Shown one piece after another: positions 52,358 through 61,591 of a DNA stretch of 64,000 bases. Every line of letters begins with the position of its first letter. Position 1 is the first letter of the stretch. The notes beneath the pieces were generated by a model that had not been told where the DNA came from, did not search any database, and saw nothing but the letters and a program-made list of their open reading frames with translations. The DNA is taken from NCBI GenBank assembly GCA_039942715.1, contig JBDVBY010000006.1:930001-994000 (forward strand), in the 5' to 3' direction. Both the position numbers and the translations under genes were made by a program. This DNA comes from JABDJX01 sp039942715 (lineage in GTDB: Bacteria > Pseudomonadota > Alphaproteobacteria > Rhodobacterales > Rhodobacteraceae).

Positions 52358-52662
52358 ACCAATCACATCCTTCGGGCTGGTGTCTATCTTGAAAGGATAG
52401 ATGAAGGATAAACGCGGCAATTGTCAGGGCGATCACGCGCGGTTGATGAACGGTGATCTGAGCCGGGGTTCTTGTGTCAGAACGGCGTGAAGACTGTAAC
52501 AATTGAAAGGGCGTAGGGGGTAAATGTTGCAGGATTGTGGGGTTTGGCTGCAATGGGAAGAACCGAAAGTTACGAATCCCGACGCCATATGGCGTGGTCA
52601 GAGATACATACTGAAACTCGCGAATGGCCGCTAAGGGGCAAAGATGCGATTACGAAAACTGC
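52358..52662. other. Intergenic region with two palindromes, no gene seen
   Basis: A 305-bp gap between the VOC gene and the VTT operon. It contains CTATC-N7-GATAG (52384-52400), about 27 bp upstream of the operon start and so a possible operator, and a perfect 14-bp palindrome ACGCCATATGGCGT (52582-52595). No coding sequence or RNA is recognisable. Confidence 0.5.
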
Positions 52663-53391
52663 CTACTTACTTGGATCAACGAGCCCATAAAACGCTCCCG
52701 AGGGATCAGATAAGACGGCAAGTTCGCCAATGTCCTCGATGATTTCTGTTTTCACCTGAACGACAGCACCCGCGCGCTGCGATCTTTCGCAATCACCGCC
52801 GACGCCAGCCGAGAGAAAATAGGGAACCCAAATCGGTTTTGGCAGGTCGTATGGAACATCTCTGAAAAAGATGCGGGGGTCGCCATTATCAGTAAGTTTC
52901 GCGCCGCGTGACGTGGAAGTGCACTCAAGCCCCAAGACCTCAGCCACGAAAGCCGCAATTTTTGACGCGTCCTTTCCCCAAAGTTCTGCCAGACATGGAT
53001 CGCCGGGAGCGTCGTTGGCAGGTGGCGTTTGGTGAAGGTTGATTGCGGCAACGCTGTTTCCAGCAGGGTCATGTGCATCAAGTATGCGTCCAAGATCGCC
53101 AAGCTGATAAATGCCCTGACCTGTGTCACCTCCGCCTTTACGAACTGCGCTTTCAGCTTTTTCCAAATCTGCAGAGAACCAAATCTTCCAGTGAGGCGAC
53201 GCGAAAGCCCCCATCGCCATAAACTCGTTGCCAAATACGCGATTTCCATTTGCGATTTGCGGGATCGACCCCCAGGGCGGCACGTTCAGGGGAACAGAAG
53301 TCCAGCCAAAGAGATTGCGGTAGAAGGGCATCGCATCCGTCACGCGCTGTGCATTGAGTTCTAATCTCAATGGCCGTCCCGGTCGTGTCAT
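52663..53391 (-). CDS. VOC (glyoxalase-like) family protein
   Basis: 242 residues with two VOC modules: the first opens RLELNAQRVTDAMPFYRNLFGW, the second at about 125 with LAELWGKDASKIAAFVAEVLGLE. The ends GRILDAHDPAGNSVAAI and AVLSDPSGAFYGLVDPSK carry typical strand pairs. Metal ligands look incomplete, so it may be a binding or resistance protein and not an enzyme. The ATG at 53391 has GAGGGGAAG upstream. Confidence 0.78.
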   Translation of the reverse strand: MTRPGRPLRLELNAQRVTDAMPFYRNLFGWTSVPLNVPPWGSIPQIANGNRVFGNEFMAMGAFASPHWKIWFSADLEKAESAVRKGGGDTGQGIYQLGDLGRILDAHDPAGNSVAAINLHQTPPANDAPGDPCLAELWGKDASKIAAFVAEVLGLECTSTSRGAKLTDNGDPRIFFRDVPYDLPKPIWVPYFLSAGVGGDCERSQRAGAVVQVKTEIIEDIGELAVLSDPSGAFYGLVDPSK

Positions 53392-53641
53392 GCTGCTTCC
53401 CCTCGGCTTGTCAGTCTTGCCAGCTTGTTGGGTTTGTAGCACAGAGTTCAAGCTGGCCCAAAGTCTGCTTCGGGCTTACAGCCGACATTGAGGGTAAACC
53501 GTCTTATCTCAACGATGCTCTCTCCACCAAAACCCCCAAACCAGCGTTGACTTAAACCGCCGATCCCCCTAAAGACCGGGCTTCGAGACATTCTACGGCG
53601 CGAATCCATCGTGATGACGCACCGAAACTGGAGAAAAGCTG

Positions 53642-53776
53642 ATGAAGCGCACATTTCAACCATCCAACTTGGTCCGCAAGCGGCGCCACGGGTTCCGCGC
53701 GCGCATGGCCACCAAGGCTGGCCGTAAAATCCTGAACGCACGTCGTTTGCGTGGCCGCAAGTCGCTCAGCGCTTAA
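53642..53776 (+). CDS. rpmH: 50S ribosomal protein L34
   Basis: 44 residues, MKRTFQPSNLVRKRRHGFRA then RMATKAGRKILNARRLRGRK, ending SLSA. A complete, very basic L34. It begins the conserved rpmH-rnpA-yidD block. A hairpin with a T-tail follows before rnpA. Confidence 0.98.
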   Translation: MKRTFQPSNLVRKRRHGFRARMATKAGRKILNARRLRGRKSLSA

Positions 53777-53803
53777 AAAGCGCTAAGCACTGCTATTGAT
53801 GGG

Positions 53804-53840
53804 ACCGCCGCGGGCAACCGCAGGCGGTTTCTGGTTTTTT
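53804..53840 (+). terminator. Terminator or attenuator between rpmH and rnpA
   Basis: Stem ACCGCC-GCGG closed by a GCAA tetraloop with CCGC-A-GGCGGT, followed by TTCTGGTTTTTT. It probably limits read-through so that L34 is made in excess of RnpA. Confidence 0.82.
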
Positions 53841-53929
53841 GGCGTTGTTTTTGATAACTTTGTCCCGTCGCGAACCCGAGAGACAGCTTAACGCACGTTT
53901 CGCCTAAACACCGCCGTTGAGGAGCCCTG

Positions 53930-54271
53930 ATGTCGCTGCCAGATCTCACAATTCTGACAAAGCGTTCTGATTTCCTCGCTGCTGCTCGCGCGCGTCGCGT
54001 CTCCACCCCAGCCTTCACCCTGCAATGGCACGAACGCGAAGATGACGGCGGTAAACGCGTCGGCTTCACCTGTTCCAAAAAAGTCGGCAACGCGGTCGCA
54101 CGCAATCGCGCAAAACGCCGCTTGCGCGAAGCAGCAAGGTTGATCTTGCCCCAAAACGGTCAAGACGGCTTCGACTACGTACTTATCGGGCGCAAGGATA
54201 CCACAGCGGCCCGTGACTTCGACGATCTCTGCGCCGATCTGCGCAACGCGCTCGCACGCGTCCACACATGA
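53930..54271 (+). CDS. rnpA: Ribonuclease P protein component
   Basis: 113 residues with the RNR signature region RVGFTCSKKVGNAVARNRAKRRLREAAR at about 43-70. RnpA binds the RNase P RNA and helps cleave tRNA 5' leaders. GGAG precedes the ATG at 53930. Its stop overlaps the yidD start (ATGA). Confidence 0.97.
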   Translation: MSLPDLTILTKRSDFLAAARARRVSTPAFTLQWHEREDDGGKRVGFTCSKKVGNAVARNRAKRRLREAARLILPQNGQDGFDYVLIGRKDTTAARDFDDLCADLRNALARVHT

Positions 54272-54489
54272 GCCTGTTTGCCCGCATCATGGCGCTCCCA
54301 GTCCACGCCTATCGCCTGTTCCTAAGCCCGTGGCTTGGGTCAAACTGTCGGTACCAACCCACCTGCTCCACCTACGCCTTAGAAGCGCTCAAAAAGCACG
54401 GTGGCTTCAAGGGCAGTTGGTTGGCCGCCCGCCGGATCGCGCGCTGTCACCCATGGGGCAAGTCTGGCATCGATAACGTCCCCGACTAG
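54268..54489 (+). CDS. yidD: Membrane protein insertion efficiency factor YidD
   Basis: 73 residues. Family pattern: YRLFLSPWLGSNCRYQPTCSTYALEAL with three Cys, then HGGFKGSWLAARRIARCHPWG. It is a small amphipathic inner-membrane-associated protein that helps YidC. yidC itself is displaced about 3.7 kb downstream by other genes. Confidence 0.95.
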   Translation: MSLFARIMALPVHAYRLFLSPWLGSNCRYQPTCSTYALEALKKHGGFKGSWLAARRIARCHPWGKSGIDNVPD

Positions 54490-54511
54490 CCTACTAGTGG
54501 CTCAAAAAAAA

Positions 54512-54540
54512 TCCCGGTTGGGTGGCGGGCGAAAGCCCGG
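54512..54540. repeat. Short palindromic element E downstream of yidD
   Basis: AATCCCGG followed by a G-rich tract and a CGGGC-GAAA-GCCCG hairpin (54526-54539), in the reverse orientation of the element at 24720. It lies between the convergent yidD and the broken hydrolase, and could act as a terminator for the leftward gene. Confidence 0.4.
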
Positions 54541-54556
54541 CGCAAATCAAAAAGCT

Positions 54557-55503
54557 TCAAGGTTTTAAAGCCAAACCACCCAAATTCGTTGGCGCACGGG
54601 TCGGTATCTTTTCGCGATCAATGTCACCCGCCAACGTAAGCGCCATATCAGCCATCACTTTTTTGTCCGCAAAATACCAATTGTGTGCGCTGTCGTCTGG
54701 TCCCTTTATCTTGGACCCGTGCTTTTCATAATAAGGCCCGCAATTGATATCGACCAACTTGCGTGGCTCTGGTGACGCAACCCCAACGCGCCCAGCGCGC
54801 GGCGACACACCTACCCGTTTGACGTTCGACAAAGTCAGCACATTATCAAATGGATTAAAGTAGTTCGTCAGCCGGACACAGTGGCGATAAAGCGACGACG
54901 TCTTGGATTGTCCTTCTTCCATTGAACTGGCTGAAACATCCGCCCCTAAAAAAGTATCTGCGACACCGACCAAGACTTTGCGGCAATCGCCGGGCGATCA
55001 TCGGCGTCATCAAACGCCTCTCGCACAACGTAAGCCCCCATCGAGTGTGCAATCAGATGCGTGTTGATCCGACACTCGGGCGTCTGAAGCGCCGCAAAAG
55101 AACTGATACCTTCGGTAACCAGACGAAACGCCGATTGCTTAGCGTCCAGACGGTCCTCAAGATAATTCAGCGCCCTATCCGCACTTGGCCAGTCAAAGGC
55201 GATCACCACGCCGTCGAAACCTTGCGCCTTCAACCCTTTTTTCAATAGCCGCAAACGTCGCAGAACAGACCCTGTCGAATTGTTAAACCCGTGAATGTAA
55301 ATCACGATATCCCCTTCAGCGACGCCTGTATGAGTGCCCTTCTTTGAAAGATCGATCACAGAGTTGATCCAGTCGGTTTTCTTAATCTGTTGTGAGGGTT
55401 TTAAGGACTTGGCATTGCCCGGCACCTCAAGAAAATAAGAAGCACCGGGCTCGTCACCGAACCCATCGCCCGATGCGCTGCGCACCGTAAAAACGTAATC
55501 CAT
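54557..55503 (-). pseudogene. Alpha/beta hydrolase (DUF900 type), frameshifted
   Basis: Two consecutive frames together give one hydrolase of about 315 residues. The first (55503 to 54946) has IVIYIHGFNNSTGS and the nucleophile motif AHSMGAYVV, and stops at IAAKSWSVSQILF. The second frame resumes LGADVSASSMEEGQ...YRHCVRLTNYFNPFDNVLTLSN, the expected continuation. On the coding strand the break is at a run of six T residues before AGGGG (about 54947-54952). One extra T restores ILFLGADVSA. It may be a true pseudogene, a slippage-read gene, a phase-variable tract or a base-calling error. Confidence 0.8.
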
Positions 55504-55600
55504 AGCTAAAATCCTTTATCTAAATACCAACAGTTTACCGTGCAGCGCTCTTTCGAGCTACTGCTTTCCTCCAATCGTGAATGCTGGCATACCGCCTCCC

Positions 55601-56437
55601 ATGCTTGACGACCGCGACGATATTCACCCTCTTTTTGGCGGCGCGCCCAAAACGGCCGAGTTCAAAAAACTGCGCAAACGCATCATCCGCAACATGCGTG
55701 AAGCGATTGAGCAATACGGCATGATCGAGCGCGATGCCCGTTGGCTCGTGTGTCTTTCGGGCGGCAAGGACAGCTACACACTCCTGGCCGCTCTTTATGA
55801 ATTGAAATGGCGCGGTCTGCTTCCAGTCGATTTGCTGGCGTGCAATCTGGATCAGGGTCAGCCCGGGTTTCCAGCAACTGTTTTGCCAAAGTTTCTGGCC
55901 GATATGGGTGTCCCGCATCGCATTGAATACCAGGACACTTACTCTGTCGTTGTTGATAAAATCCCCGCCGGTCGCACCTTTTGCGCTTTATGCTCGCGGC
56001 TGCGGCGCGGTCACTTGTATCGGATTGCGCGCGAAGAGGGCTGTTCAGCGGTCGTTCTAGGTCACCATCGCGACGATATTCTCGAAACGTTCTTTATGAA
56101 CCTCTTTCACGGCGGGCGATTGGCTACCATGCCGCCCAAGCTGCTCAATGAAGAAGGCGATGTCTTTGTCTATCGCCCTTTGGCACATGTGGCTGAGGCG
56201 GATTGCGAAAAATTCGCTCAAGCAATGCAATATCCAATCATTCCCTGCGATCTGTGCGGGTCGCAAGATGGCCTTCAACGCCAGCAAGTCAAAGCCATCT
56301 TGGATGGCTGGGAAAAGAATGCGCCGGGAAGACGCCAGGTCATGTTTCGTGCTCTAATGAATGCGCGGCCATCGCATCTGTTAGACCCCAAGCTGTTTGA
56401 TTTTGCAGGGCTTACGCGACAGAGCGACCAAAATTAA
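55601..56437 (+). CDS. ttcA: tRNA 2-thiocytidine(32) synthetase TtcA
   Basis: About 278 residues. PP-loop CLSGGKDSY (about 52-59), the iron-sulfur-binding cysteine pair in FCALCSRLRRG, GHHRDDILETFFMNLFHGGRLATMPPK and a C-terminal PCDLCGSQ. TtcA adds sulfur to cytidine 32 of certain tRNAs with ATP and a [4Fe-4S] cluster. The ATG at 55601 is chosen over a GTG at 55577, but neither has a strong ribosome-binding site. It is divergent from the broken hydrolase. Confidence 0.95.
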   Translation: MLDDRDDIHPLFGGAPKTAEFKKLRKRIIRNMREAIEQYGMIERDARWLVCLSGGKDSYTLLAALYELKWRGLLPVDLLACNLDQGQPGFPATVLPKFLADMGVPHRIEYQDTYSVVVDKIPAGRTFCALCSRLRRGHLYRIAREEGCSAVVLGHHRDDILETFFMNLFHGGRLATMPPKLLNEEGDVFVYRPLAHVAEADCEKFAQAMQYPIIPCDLCGSQDGLQRQQVKAILDGWEKNAPGRRQVMFRALMNARPSHLLDPKLFDFAGLTRQSDQN

Positions 56438-56496
56438 CCGATTGTAGAGTGCTTGGCTGCTAGTCGTGGATCCAAAGACCTCTAGGATCGGTGTTT

Positions 56497-58041
56497 ATGC
56501 GTAAAAGCCAAACCAGTCGCGGCCAAATTTTCAAACGAGACCTAAAACGCTCCATCAGCGGGCCACACATGCTCGCATTCATACCTCTTTTCACTTTGGG
56601 AGCTTATTGGGCCGCAGGCGAAATGGCTCTGATCGCGATGGCCATCGCTTTCCCTATTCTCTTAGCAACGTTTCGACAGATGGGGACCGAAAATTGGTCT
56701 GGAGAACGCGATGGGCTGACCGGACTGATGCTGCGTGAAGGGCTCATTGACTGGCTTGATTGGCGCATGGCCAAATCGTCTCGCAATAACACGCACCCGT
56801 CCGTCATTTTGATCACGATTGATGGGCTGGATGCCCTAGAAGAGCGATTTGGGCGCATTATGCGCACTACCGTTTTGCAAGAAGTTGCAGACAGATTAAG
56901 CAAATTTATCCGCCAAGACGATGTCGTGGCGCGCATCGGAGATGGATTTGCTGTCGGGCTTGGCAATGTGCGCGAGCCCGAGACAGAGAACCTGTTGCAA
57001 TTGTCGAGGCGGATGCAGGCGATCTTTGACGATCCGATCAGCGAAGGACCAACGCGCACCTACGTGACCATTTCGCTAGGTGTAAGTGCCGACAGCCACG
57101 TGAGAAACTTAACACCCGGCAATCTGGTCGCTGCAGCCCAGCGTGCCAGCGAACTTGCCGCTCTTTCTGGTTCAGGTTCCATCAGGGTTTATAGTGAAGG
57201 CTTGGCAAGCGCGGCGGGCCATAACCGCGACATGGCGCGAGAACTCAGCAATGCCTTAGAAACCGGGGAAATTCACGCCTGGTTTCAGCCCCAAGTCACG
57301 ACCAGCGACGGCAAAATCACAGGGTTTGAAGCATTGGCACGTTGGGACACTGCAGATCGTGGGCTTGTGTCACCTGCCAGTTTCTTACCTGACATTGAAA
57401 AAGCAGGCCTGTCCCAAAGACTGGCCGAAGTCATGCTAAAACAGGCACTGCTAGCGATGAATGCGTGGGATGCAGCAGGTTTTGATGTTCCGACAGTTTC
57501 AGTAAATTTCTCGAACGACGATTTACGCAATCCACGTCTGCCCGATTATGTGCGATGGGAATTGGATCGACACGATCTGTCGCCAGACCGTTTAATCATA
57601 GAAGTGCTGGAAAGCGTGGTCGCGGAATCAAGCGAAGACGTGATATCGCGGACGCTAACGTCACTTTCGCAAATCGGATGCCGGATAGACCTTGATGATT
57701 TTGGTACCGGTTTCACGTCTTTGATGAACATCCACCGCTTCAATGTTACGCGCATAAAGCTCGACCGCACGCTTGTACGTCACGTGGATAAAGAGGAACG
57801 CCCTTTGAAAATGGTGTCCGCGCTTCTGGCATTTGCTGACAAGTTAGACATCGACGTGTTGGCAGAAGGCGTGGAAACCAACGAAGAAGTGGCCACTTTG
57901 GTGCATTTGGGATGCGAGGTCATGCAAGGTTACGTTGCCGCACGCCCAATGCCACTTGGCGACACGTTGAACTGGCTAGAAGACCACACGTTCCCTGTGA
58001 AACCGGACCTTCCAGTTATTCGGATCGCCCACGGAGGCTGA
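56497..58041 (+). CDS. Degenerate GGDEF-EAL cyclic-di-GMP phosphodiesterase
   Basis: 514 residues. Two membrane helices (about 26-60), a GGDEF-like domain (about 70-235) whose active-site motif reads IGDGF at 147-151 in place of GGDEF, and a full EAL domain (about 250-495). EAL motifs are intact: EAL at 278-280, SVNFSNDDLRN, DLDDFGTGFTSL, KLDRTLV and AEGVET. The likely activity is c-di-GMP hydrolysis, with the first domain regulatory. It is monocistronic between ttcA and yidC. Confidence 0.9.
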   Translation: MRKSQTSRGQIFKRDLKRSISGPHMLAFIPLFTLGAYWAAGEMALIAMAIAFPILLATFRQMGTENWSGERDGLTGLMLREGLIDWLDWRMAKSSRNNTHPSVILITIDGLDALEERFGRIMRTTVLQEVADRLSKFIRQDDVVARIGDGFAVGLGNVREPETENLLQLSRRMQAIFDDPISEGPTRTYVTISLGVSADSHVRNLTPGNLVAAAQRASELAALSGSGSIRVYSEGLASAAGHNRDMARELSNALETGEIHAWFQPQVTTSDGKITGFEALARWDTADRGLVSPASFLPDIEKAGLSQRLAEVMLKQALLAMNAWDAAGFDVPTVSVNFSNDDLRNPRLPDYVRWELDRHDLSPDRLIIEVLESVVAESSEDVISRTLTSLSQIGCRIDLDDFGTGFTSLMNIHRFNVTRIKLDRTLVRHVDKEERPLKMVSALLAFADKLDIDVLAEGVETNEEVATLVHLGCEVMQGYVAARPMPLGDTLNWLEDHTFPVKPDLPVIRIAHGG

Positions 58042-58141
58042 AGTTGGTGTCGCAACGTCTCATTTGAAGTAAAACGCCTTGACCTTTCTTGCTCCGGAGG
58101 TTTGAAACTCTCAATCTGGAAGCAGCCAAGGTGGTGGCCAA

Positions 58142-60154
58142 ATGGACGATCAGAACAAGAACCTGATTCTTGCGATGGTGCTAAGTGCACTTGTGCTTAT
58201 CATTTGGACGGTGATGTTCCCGCCCACGCCGCTTCCCGAGCAGTCAGCGACAGAGGGCGGAGAAACGACTCAGGCACAATCCGTTCCGGCGGCACCAGCA
58301 ACTGGAGCAGCGGCAGATACAGCCCCTGAAAGCGAAACAGCCGCAGTAGCAGTTGATGCGGGTGAAGTCACAATCGCCACCCCAAGTCTCGATGGTGCCA
58401 TCTCGCTTGTCGGCGGGCGCATCAATCAGTTGGCTTTGAAAAATTATGACGAAACTCTGAAGGGCGATGACGAGGTCACGATCTTTTCGCCCATCGGCAG
58501 CGCGCGCCCGTACTACGCATTATTCGGATGGGTTAACGGTGGCGATCTGGGGCCAGAAGATGTGCCAACAGCTGATACGATCTGGTCAATCGAAAACGGT
58601 GAAACTCTCGCGCCTGGTAAGCCCGTAACCTTGCGCTGGAACAGCCCCGCAGGCCTTATCTTCCGCCGCACCATCGAGGTAGACGATCGATTCCTTTTCA
58701 CAGTAAAGCAAACTGTTGAAAACCCAACAGAAACTGCGCACCGCCTTGCACCATTTGGCCTTGTGGCACGGCATGGCGAACCTCAGGATTTATCCGGTTT
58801 CTTCATCATTCACGAAGGTGCAATCCGCCGCACCGATGGTGAATTGGAAGAGATCAACTACAATGACATGCCCGATCTGCGCGATGACGAGACGTGGGGG
58901 GTGAATGCGTCCGTCGAGCAGGCCGAGGCAGGCGGCTGGGTTGGCTTCACCGACCACTACTGGATGTCAACGTTGATCCCGGAACAAGGCAAAGCGTTCA
59001 CATCCGTCGTGCAATATCTGCCGGGCGCGCCGGGAGATGACGTCTATCGCACCGCCGCCCGCATGCCCACAGTAGACCTCGCGCCGGGCGCAACATCCAC
59101 CACGACCACACAGCTTTTCGCAGGCGCCAAAGAATGGGATACGATCCGTGACTATGAAGCCGGGCGCAAAATCACTGGGCTTGGCAGCGCCATTTCATAC
59201 TTCGTCGGTTTTGGCGGAGATGCCGCGATTGACGGATTTATCGACGCCATCGACTGGGGCTGGTTCTACTTCCTGACCAAACCGATTTTCTTTGTGCTGC
59301 ACGAACTGAACATCCTGATTGGCAACATGGGTTGGGCGATCATTGCGCTGACGCTCATCATCAAAGCACTTTTGTTCCCGCTGGCGCGCAAATCCTATGT
59401 CTCGATGGCGAAGATGAAAGAGCTTCAGCCCGAGATGGAAAAAATCAAGGAGCGCGCTGGCGACGACCGCACAAAGCTTCAAACCGAAATGATGGCGATG
59501 TACAAAAAGGAGAAGGTGAATCCGGCTGCAGGCTGTTTGCCGATCCTGATGCAGATCCCGATCTTTTTCTCGCTTTATAAGGTGATTTTCGTCACCATAG
59601 AACTGCGGCACGCCCCGTTCTTCGGCCCGTTCCAGGACCTGTCCGCACCTGATCCAACGTCCATCATGAACCTCTTTGGTTTGCTGCCATTCGCGGCCCC
59701 AGATCCAGGCAGCATCCTTGCTCTGATCCTGATCGGCATCCTGCCCATCATGCTGGGCGTGTCGATGTTCCTGCAACAAAAGCTGAACCCGGCACCGACT
59801 GACCCGACGCAAGCGATGATCTTTGCGTGGATGCCATGGGTGTTCATGTTCATGCTGGGCGGGTTTGCCAGTGGGCTGGTAATCTACTGGATTGCCAACA
59901 ACACGATTACCTTCATTCAGCAATACACGATCATGCGGCGGCACGGATACAAGCCCGACATTCTGGGCAACATTCGTGGCACGACCAAACCGGAACCGGT
60001 CGCAGCAAACAAATCGGAAAAGCCCGCCAGCGAAAACGAGGATGAGGTGCAGGACGGTGCTTCTGAAGAAGGTGCAGATGCTGAACCGGTAGAAAGCAAA
60101 CCCGCTGCCAAAAAGCCAAGCGGCAAGAAATCTCGCCGCAAGAGAAAGAAATGA
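58142..60154 (+). CDS. yidC: Membrane protein insertase YidC
   Basis: 670 residues, longer than the usual 550-600. It has an N-terminal helix (about 8-25), an Ala/Glu-rich linker, the periplasmic beta-sandwich domain (about 75-350), five conserved membrane helices (from GWAIIALTLIIKALLFPLARKSYVSMAKMKEL) and an extended charged, Lys-rich tail (about 615-670). It inserts proteins alone or with SecYEG. The long basic tail may touch ribosomes. It overlaps the next gene by 4 bp. Confidence 0.96.
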   Translation: MDDQNKNLILAMVLSALVLIIWTVMFPPTPLPEQSATEGGETTQAQSVPAAPATGAAADTAPESETAAVAVDAGEVTIATPSLDGAISLVGGRINQLALKNYDETLKGDDEVTIFSPIGSARPYYALFGWVNGGDLGPEDVPTADTIWSIENGETLAPGKPVTLRWNSPAGLIFRRTIEVDDRFLFTVKQTVENPTETAHRLAPFGLVARHGEPQDLSGFFIIHEGAIRRTDGELEEINYNDMPDLRDDETWGVNASVEQAEAGGWVGFTDHYWMSTLIPEQGKAFTSVVQYLPGAPGDDVYRTAARMPTVDLAPGATSTTTTQLFAGAKEWDTIRDYEAGRKITGLGSAISYFVGFGGDAAIDGFIDAIDWGWFYFLTKPIFFVLHELNILIGNMGWAIIALTLIIKALLFPLARKSYVSMAKMKELQPEMEKIKERAGDDRTKLQTEMMAMYKKEKVNPAAGCLPILMQIPIFFSLYKVIFVTIELRHAPFFGPFQDLSAPDPTSIMNLFGLLPFAAPDPGSILALILIGILPIMLGVSMFLQQKLNPAPTDPTQAMIFAWMPWVFMFMLGGFASGLVIYWIANNTITFIQQYTIMRRHGYKPDILGNIRGTTKPEPVAANKSEKPASENEDEVQDGASEEGADAEPVESKPAAKKPSGKKSRRKRKK

Positions 60155-60903
60155 CGGGCACGCTCGCTCAGATCTGGCGTCATCCGATCAAGGCGCATGG
60201 ATTTGAGGCTTTGCTTCAGTCTGATGTTGTCGCCGGGCAAACCCTGCCGTGGGACCGCACATGGGCGGTCACGCACGAGGCGTCCAAGGACACGAGCGGC
60301 GCTTGGGTCTCATGTTCAAACTTTACGCGCGGCGCAAAAGCTCCGGCTTTGATGGCAGTTGGCGCACTTTTGGACGAAGACAGCGCTACTTTGATTTTGT
60401 CAGCACCCGATAGCCCTGACCTGACCTTTCGCCCAGATGATCCGGAAAGTGTGGCCAACTTTTTGTCTTGGGTTCAACCGATGGTGCCACCCGAGCGTGC
60501 TGCATCCACTGGTTTGATCCGCGCTACAGGGCAAGGCATGACGGACGCGGGCGATCCATACATTAGCGTTGGTAACCTGAATTCTCTCAAGGCGCTGTCC
60601 GACAAAGTTGGCACTCCGCTGGATCCGCGCCGGTTCCGCATCAATTTTTGGGTCGACGGGTTTGAGCCATGGAGCGAATTCGATTGGTTGGGCCGCACTC
60701 TTCAAATCGGCGACCTGACATTTGAGGCGAAAGACCGCATAACCCGCTGCAAGTCCACAATGGCAAACCCTGACACAGGTCTACGCGATGCCGATACACT
60801 TGGCGCTCTTGATCAGGGGTGGGGTCATACCGACTTTGGCATCACGCTTTTGGCAAAGACGACTGGGACGGTGAAGGTCGGCAACACGGTGGAGCTGTCA
60901 TGA
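60151..60903 (+). CDS. MOSC domain protein
   Basis: 250 residues. An N-terminal MOSC_N-like beta barrel (IWRHPIKAHGFEAL, LPWDRTWAVTHE) and a C-terminal MOSC domain with RFRINFWVDGFEPWSEFDWLGRTLQIGD and the conserved Cys in DRITRCKSTMANPDTG. MOSC proteins bind or transfer sulfurated metal or molybdenum-cofactor groups. It overlaps yidC (ATGA) and engB (ATGA), and is common in this position in Rhodobacterales. Confidence 0.88.
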   Translation: MTGTLAQIWRHPIKAHGFEALLQSDVVAGQTLPWDRTWAVTHEASKDTSGAWVSCSNFTRGAKAPALMAVGALLDEDSATLILSAPDSPDLTFRPDDPESVANFLSWVQPMVPPERAASTGLIRATGQGMTDAGDPYISVGNLNSLKALSDKVGTPLDPRRFRINFWVDGFEPWSEFDWLGRTLQIGDLTFEAKDRITRCKSTMANPDTGLRDADTLGALDQGWGHTDFGITLLAKTTGTVKVGNTVELS

Positions 60904-61547
60904 GCCTCCCCTTTCCTTTTGCCGAACCAGAACCATCCGACATTGAAAAAGGCCGACTTTTGTTTGCCGGGGAGACCGATTTTCTCAAAGGTGTCGTCGG
61001 CATGGACGGCCTGCCCCCGGATGATCGGATCGAAGTTTGCTTTGCTGGTCGCTCAAACGTAGGGAAATCCACACTTATCAACGCTGTGACAGGACGCAAA
61101 GCCTTGGCGCGCGCCTCGAACACGCCTGGCCGCACGCAAGAGATCAACTTTTTCACCCTCACCGATAGCCACTATCTGGTTGATCTGCCCGGCTATGGTT
61201 TCGCAAAAGCGCCGATCCCAACGGTTGAAAAATGGCAGCGCTTGTTAAAACGCTACTTGTCGGGCCGTGTTAACCTGCGCCGGGCCTTCGTTTTGATTGA
61301 TGCACGCCATGGCATCAAACCGGTTGACGATGAAATCCTGTCTTTGCTCGACAGTGCCGCGGTGACCTTTCAGGTCGTGCTCACCAAAGCCGATAAAGTC
61401 AAAGCCAAAGACTTTGAGCCCATGCTGGCCCAGGTGCGCGCCAAGCTGAATGCGCACCCCGCTGCTTTCCCCGAGATTGTGATGACTTCGTCTGAAACCG
61501 GCGACGGCATCGGCGATCTGCGCGCAATCATTGCAACGCTGGCCTGA
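60900..61547 (+). CDS. engB: Ribosome biogenesis GTPase EngB (YsxC)
   Basis: 215 residues. G1 GRSNVGKST (about 51-59), G2 Thr in SNTPGRTQEINFF, G3 DLPGYGFAKAP, G4 LTKADK and a final SSETGDGIGDL G5-like stretch. EngB/YsxC GTPases support large-subunit assembly. The ATG at 60900 overlaps the MOSC stop. Confidence 0.95.
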   Translation: MSLPFPFAEPEPSDIEKGRLLFAGETDFLKGVVGMDGLPPDDRIEVCFAGRSNVGKSTLINAVTGRKALARASNTPGRTQEINFFTLTDSHYLVDLPGYGFAKAPIPTVEKWQRLLKRYLSGRVNLRRAFVLIDARHGIKPVDDEILSLLDSAAVTFQVVLTKADKVKAKDFEPMLAQVRAKLNAHPAAFPEIVMTSSETGDGIGDLRAIIATLA

Positions 61548-61591
61548 CGGCTTTAGACCCTTCTCTAAGAGGGCCCGCAACAGGGAACACC

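Noticed and set aside
53642..54489. Replication origin next to rpmH
   Set aside because: No dnaA, DnaA-box cluster or AT-rich unwinding region was seen; in alphaproteobacteria rpmH is often away from the origin.
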